Below, piece by piece: positions 4,971 to 6,176 of a stretch of 6,176 nt of DNA. The stretch is taken from contig JAOZMV010000099.1 in NCBI GenBank assembly GCA_029934095.1, positions 1 to 6,176 of the forward strand, in the 5' to 3' direction. How positions within the stretch are numbered: the stretch's first letter is position 1; the number at the start of each line of letters is the position of its first letter. Position numbers and translations under genes: made by a program. The DNA is from Desulfuromusa sp. (GTDB lineage: Bacteria; Desulfobacterota; Desulfuromonadia; Desulfuromonadales; Geopsychrobacteraceae). The notes under the pieces were generated by a model. It searched no databases, was not told the origin of the DNA, and saw only the letters and a list, made by a program, of their open reading frames with translations.

Positions 4971-6176
4971 CTACCAACGATGAGACCACGCAGGATGTGA
5001 ATCATTACCGCCAGGTGCCGAAATTTTTCTCCCTCCGGTTCCATCTGCCCGCATAATCCAGATCGACTTTGCCCCACCGTTGAGATCATTGGAGTAGATC
5101 AAAAACCGCCCATCGGGGCTCCAGCGCGGATGTTCTTTGCTCCCCTTACCGAAGGTCAACTGTCGCTCATCCGTTCCATCCTCACGAATGGTAAAAACAT
5201 TAAAAACACCATTATCCATTCGGGAGTAAGCAATCCTGTCCCCTTTCGGGCTCCACGCCGGGGTCGCATTATATTTCCCTTCGAAGGTCAAGCGGGTCAC
5301 TTCCAGGGTATGAATATCAACAATAAAAATATTGGGATTGCCGCGACGGTCAGAAACAAAAGCGATCTTGTTCCCTTTCGGACTCCAGGTCGGATCAACA
5401 TCGATACTATAGTGGTTGGTCAACCGTCGATGAATAGTGCCATCGGTACCCAGCAGATAAATTTCTGCATTTTTATCCTTTGACAGGGTCAGGGCAATCT
5501 CGCGACCATCCGGACTGTAACGTCCACCAATATTCAACCCCGGCTTGAGCGACAACCGTGACTCACGCCCGGTATAGATTTCCTTACGATAGAGATCGGG
5601 ATTTCCTTTATTGTACGAGGTAAAAATCAACTCTTTGCGGGTTGGTGAAAAGTCGGGGTTCAGAACGATAGAGCGATGGCTGGTCATACGCATTGGCTTA
5701 TAGCCATCGACATCCATCAAATAAAGTTCTTTATGGCCGGTCCGCTTGGAAATATAGGCAATTTTAGTAGAAAATGGACCTTTTTCACCGGTCAGGCTTT
5801 TCAGCACCTGATCGGCAAAGGTATGGGCAATTTTACGCACATCCGTCACCTTGCCACTATAGTTCCGTCCGGTTAACAGTCGCTGGGTGATAACATCAAA
5901 AAGTCGCAACTCCATGGTCAACTTGCCCGCGGTAACACTATACCCCCCCTTGAACAACGCCTCAGCCCCGAGCATCCGCCACTGGTAAAAATCAATCTCA
6001 TTACGCCGCAATCCAAGTTTGTCTGCATCGCTCAAGAAAGAGGCGGGGTCGGTCAGATCAAATAGTCCGGACAGTTCCAGATCCCCCTGCAGAACCTGCT
6101 GAAACTCCGTCGCCACCGCCGACCGTGCGGCCCCCACTCCCATGGGCAACAAGCGAGTCATCGCCAGAGGAATAGT
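4971..6176 (-). CDS. tolB: Tol-Pal system translocation protein TolB, N terminus cut off by the window
   Basis: Periplasmic TolB, which binds Pal and takes part in Tol-Pal outer-membrane constriction. 401 residues are visible up to the stop at 4971. The frame stays open to the window edge: five codons (TIPLA) precede the first ATG at 6161 and match the start of mature TolB (…PIAV…), so 6161 is not the true start. The signal peptide and a few mature residues are missing. Visible residues 1 to about 133 form the TolB N-terminal domain. From about 134 a beta-propeller follows, starting FSTKIAYISKRTGHKELYLM, with blade motifs at 175 (FSP), 220 (YSPDG), 264 and 308 (WSPKG), 352 (WSPDG) and a degenerate last one (WSHRW) at the C terminus. 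Length fits the family (about 430). It is first in the visible tolB-pal-cpoB run, and tolQRA would be expected beyond 6176. Confidence 0.96.
   Translation of the reverse strand, partial: TIPLAMTRLLPMGVGAARSAVATEFQQVLQGDLELSGLFDLTDPASFLSDADKLGLRRNEIDFYQWRMLGAEALFKGGYSVTAGKLTMELRLFDVITQRLLTGRNYSGKVTDVRKIAHTFADQVLKSLTGEKGPFSTKIAYISKRTGHKELYLMDVDGYKPMRMTSHRSIVLNPDFSPTRKELIFTSYNKGNPDLYRKEIYTGRESRLSLKPGLNIGGRYSPDGREIALTLSKDKNAEIYLLGTDGTIHRRLTNHYSIDVDPTWSPKGNKIAFVSDRRGNPNIFIVDIHTLEVTRLTFEGKYNATPAWSPKGDRIAYSRMDNGVFNVFTIREDGTDERQLTFGKGSKEHPRWSPDGRFLIYSNDLNGGAKSIWIMRADGTGGRKISAPGGNDSHPAWSHRW

Noticed and set aside
5235..5244. Second CTGTCCCC resembling the core of the palindrome at 124-170
   Set aside because: Only eight bases, no mirror arm, and it encodes part of a TolB blade; coincidence.
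5130..5483. 117-codon plus-strand open frame opposite tolB
   Set aside because: It is antisense to the TolB propeller and repeats only because the blades repeat; no independent coding evidence.
5096..5700. Recurring DNA pattern resembling CCTTTCGG-CTCCA within tolB
   Set aside because: It is explained by the repeated WSPKG/WSPDG blade motif of the TolB propeller and is not a DNA repeat element.

Overview
The window reads as ordinary chromosomal DNA from a Gram-negative, moderate-GC bacterium. The periplasmic tolB, two predicted outer-membrane lipoproteins and the gene order point to a member of the Desulfuromonadales/Geobacter-like group. That placement rests on the feel of the protein sequences and is only moderately certain. 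There are no rRNA or tRNA genes, CRISPR arrays or transposase genes. No gene-free stretch exceeds about 125 bases.

Left part (1-1490): the last 33 codons of an unidentified plus-strand gene end at 104. They are followed by a near-perfect palindrome (two identical 23-bp arms around one base, 124-170), which separates that gene from a leftward pair. The pair is an RNase Z-like metallo-beta-lactamase-fold hydrolase (738-1496) and, downstream of it, a small predicted secreted protein of unknown function (193-690). Middle (1491-3422): a 125-bp divergent intergenic region with a candidate sigma-70 promoter precedes a plus-strand CPA2-type cation:proton antiporter with a C-terminal CBS pair (1622-3358). 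This gene meets the next one tail to tail over a hairpin that can serve as a terminator in both directions. Right part (3423-6176): the leftward tolB-pal-cpoB(ybgF) end of a Tol-Pal cluster, with tolB cut by the window edge.

The Tol-Pal genes make one machine. TolB is a periplasmic beta-propeller that binds Pal, Pal is an outer-membrane lipoprotein that binds peptidoglycan, and CpoB couples cell-wall synthesis to outer-membrane constriction at division. Here the cluster is punctuated: a candidate promoter with a perfect TATAAT lies before pal, and a textbook intrinsic terminator lies between pal and cpoB. pal may therefore be expressed above its neighbours. CpoB carries a lipobox, unlike the soluble E. 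coli protein.

I see no convincing new multi-gene system. The observations most worth a second look are the palindrome at 124-170, the Asn-Asn pair where the antiporter family normally has Asp-Asp, and the transcription signals inside the tol-pal cluster.
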